From Bryobacteraceae bacterium (GTDB lineage: Bacteria > Acidobacteriota > Terriglobia > Bryobacterales > Bryobacteraceae), in the NCBI GenBank assembly GCA_030036985.1, contig JASHSD010000789.1:1-5021 (forward strand): a stretch of 5,021 bases of DNA. The letters are read 5' to 3'. A program made the translations under genes and the position numbers. Below, in pieces: positions 4,107-5,021 of this stretch (positions are counted from its first letter, which is position 1; every line of letters starts with the position of its first letter). The notes under the pieces were generated by a model that was given only the letters and a program-made list of their open reading frames with translations, ran no database searches and was not told the origin of the DNA.

Positions 4107-5021
4107 TCGGACAAACGTGGCGCAGCCACTCGTGGCTGCCGCGCCCCGGCTCATCCGGGCGCTTGCTGCTTCTACTGTTCCTGCTGCCCCTGGCATTGCT
4201 GAACGCCGAGGTCGCCGAAGTCCGCATTCCGCTGGGCGCGGGCGGCTTGGGATTTCTGCCCTTGCTGGTGATGCAGAAATACCGGTTAATCGAAAAGCAT
4301 GCGCCAGGCGTGAAGGTTCGCTGGATCAATATCGGCGGCCCCGCGGTGATGAACGACGCGCTGCTCTCGAACTCGGCAGATTTCATCACGGCAGGCCCGC
4401 CGGCGTTCATCATGCTCTGGGACCGCACGCTGACTTCCGCCAAAGTCGAAGGCCTCGCCGCGATGTCGTCCCTGCCGATGTACCTCAACACGCGCGCGGA
4501 CCATCTGAAGAAACTCGACGACATCACCGATAAGGACAAAATCGCGGTCACGTCGATCAAGGTTTCCATTCCGTCGATCGTCATGCAGATGTACGCGGCG
4601 AAGAAATACGGCACCGCGCAGGCGACGCGCTTCGATAAATTCACGGTCACGATGACGCATCCCGACGCCGTGATCGCATTGCTCTCCGGATCGAATGCGG
4701 TAGATGCGCATTTCACTTCTCCACCGTTCGCCGAACGCGAAAGAAAAGACCCGCATGTCCGCACCATTCTGACTTCGGACGATGTGCTGGGCGGCTCGAC
4801 CACGTTCACCATGGTCTCGACCACGAAGAAATTCCACGACCAGAATCCGAGGATCTGCGCGGCGGTGCTTGCGGCCATCCGTGATGCCGACGCCATGATC
4901 GCCGCCGACAGGAAAGCCGCCGCGGAACTGCTGCTTGCCGCGACGGGCGAGAAGGGATTTTCGCCGCGGGAGATGATGGAACTGCTCGACGATCCGCATG
5001 TGAAGTTCACCACGACGCCGG
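4094..5021 (+). CDS. ABC-transporter substrate-binding protein (NMT1/TauA-like), 3'-truncated
   Basis: The first 309 residues of a periplasmic binding protein of the NitT/TauT (SsuA/TauA/THI5-like) class; the gene continues past the right edge. Export signal: MRKIIGQTW, an unusual arginine/proline-rich stretch (10-23), a hydrophobic core LLLLLFLLPLALL (24-36), and likely cleavage after LNA (38). The mature part has family features: the strand VRIPLGAGGLGFLP (43-56), GGPAVMNDALLSNSADF (81-97), GPPAFIMLWD (101-110), TDKDKIAV then SIKVS (145-158), the hinge-like HPDAVIALLSG (189-199) and AHFTSPPF (205-212). Members bind small nitrogen- or sulfur-containing solutes or organic acids; the ligand cannot be told. 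ATG 4094 lies inside the end of the MmgE/PrpD gene (stop 4104-4106), a 13-base overlap in another frame, with only weak GCGGG upstream, so initiation probably relies on translational coupling. A TTG at 4163 is a poorer start because it would remove all positive charge before the hydrophobic core. Permease and ATPase genes are expected beyond the edge. Confidence 0.88.
   Translation, partial: MRKIIGQTWRSHSWLPRPGSSGRLLLLLFLLPLALLNAEVAEVRIPLGAGGLGFLPLLVMQKYRLIEKHAPGVKVRWINIGGPAVMNDALLSNSADFITAGPPAFIMLWDRTLTSAKVEGLAAMSSLPMYLNTRADHLKKLDDITDKDKIAVTSIKVSIPSIVMQMYAAKKYGTAQATRFDKFTVTMTHPDAVIALLSGSNAVDAHFTSPPFAERERKDPHVRTILTSDDVLGGSTTFTMVSTTKKFHDQNPRICAAVLAAIRDADAMIAADRKAAAELLLAATGEKGFSPREMMELLDDPHVKFTTTP
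4122..4162. repeat. Twin inverted repeats inside the signal-peptide coding region
   Basis: Two hairpins lie back to back: GCAGCCAC-TC-GTGGCTGC (4122-4139), a perfect 8-bp stem, and GCG(C)CCCGG (4141-4149) pairing with CCGGGCGC (4155-4162) around a CTCAT loop with one bulged C. Together they encode residues 10-23 of the binding protein, between the start and the hydrophobic core. The length is compatible with an in-frame insertion. They look like a REP-type dispersed element; similar strings (SHEWLRHVC, VAQPLVAA in other frames) are ones I recall from spurious ORFs in acidobacterial genomes, unverified here. Confidence 0.6.

Noticed and set aside
2049..4196. A 715-codon open frame on the minus strand across the creatininase and MmgE/PrpD genes
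   Set aside because: It lies opposite two well-supported genes, reads through the palindromic repeats, and has low-complexity Arg/His-rich content with no recognisable domain. Long antisense frames like this are common in GC-rich genes with strong third-position bias.
4072..5013. A 313-codon open frame on the minus strand opposite the binding-protein gene
   Set aside because: Serine/alanine-rich mirror of a gene with clear family motifs and a signal peptide on the + strand; no recognisable protein family.
1..5021. CRISPR array, tRNA, rRNA, insertion sequence, phage, toxin-antitoxin or defence system
   Set aside because: No regularly spaced direct repeats, no cloverleaf or rRNA-like sequence, no transposase, integrase or defence-type domains were seen on either strand.

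Overview
The window is GC-rich bacterial chromosome (about 60% G+C or more by eye, not computed). All four supported genes lie on the + strand: a 3' portion of hutU, a secreted creatininase-family protein, an MmgE/PrpD-family protein, and the 5' portion of an ABC-transporter substrate-binding protein. I infer an acidobacterium of the Solibacter/Bryobacter type. The reasons are this set of protein families, the secreted creatininase subfamily, and palindromic GC-rich repeats that resemble dispersed repeats I remember from that group. The assignment is tentative because no rRNA or other marker gene is present.

Layout. Bases 1-1428 hold the last ~475 residues of urocanate hydratase, the second enzyme of histidine breakdown. 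Bases 1429-1727 are a ~300-base spacer with no convincing gene. It contains a nested inverted repeat just after the hutU stop, four tandem GGGAA units that form a canonical G-quadruplex pattern, two short GC hairpins, and a strong ribosome binding site. Bases 1728-2585 encode an exported creatininase-like protein whose classical metal ligands are partly replaced. Bases 2586-2768 hold three inverted repeats in a row, one with perfect 20-base arms, followed by a promoter-like sequence so close to the next ATG that the transcript may be leaderless. Bases 2769-4106 encode an MmgE/PrpD protein (dehydratase/decarboxylase/epimerase superfamily). It overlaps by 13 bases the start of an NMT1/TauA-like periplasmic binding protein that runs off the right edge.

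How the parts may fit. The MmgE/PrpD and binding-protein genes overlap and are probably one transcription unit, suggesting uptake of a small molecule and its enzymatic conversion. The substrate cannot be read from the sequence. The hutU and creatininase genes are separated from this pair, and from each other, by repeat-rich spacers, so they are probably transcribed separately. A loose theme of nitrogen-compound or organic-acid catabolism is inference only.

The most interesting signals are non-coding or cross the coding boundary. These are the palindrome-plus-promoter array before the MmgE/PrpD gene, a probable in-frame insertion of a palindromic repeat into the signal peptide of the binding protein, and the G-quadruplex motif upstream of the creatininase gene. 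I found no CRISPR array, tRNA, rRNA, insertion sequence or phage gene, and nothing that amounts to a clearly new multi-gene system.
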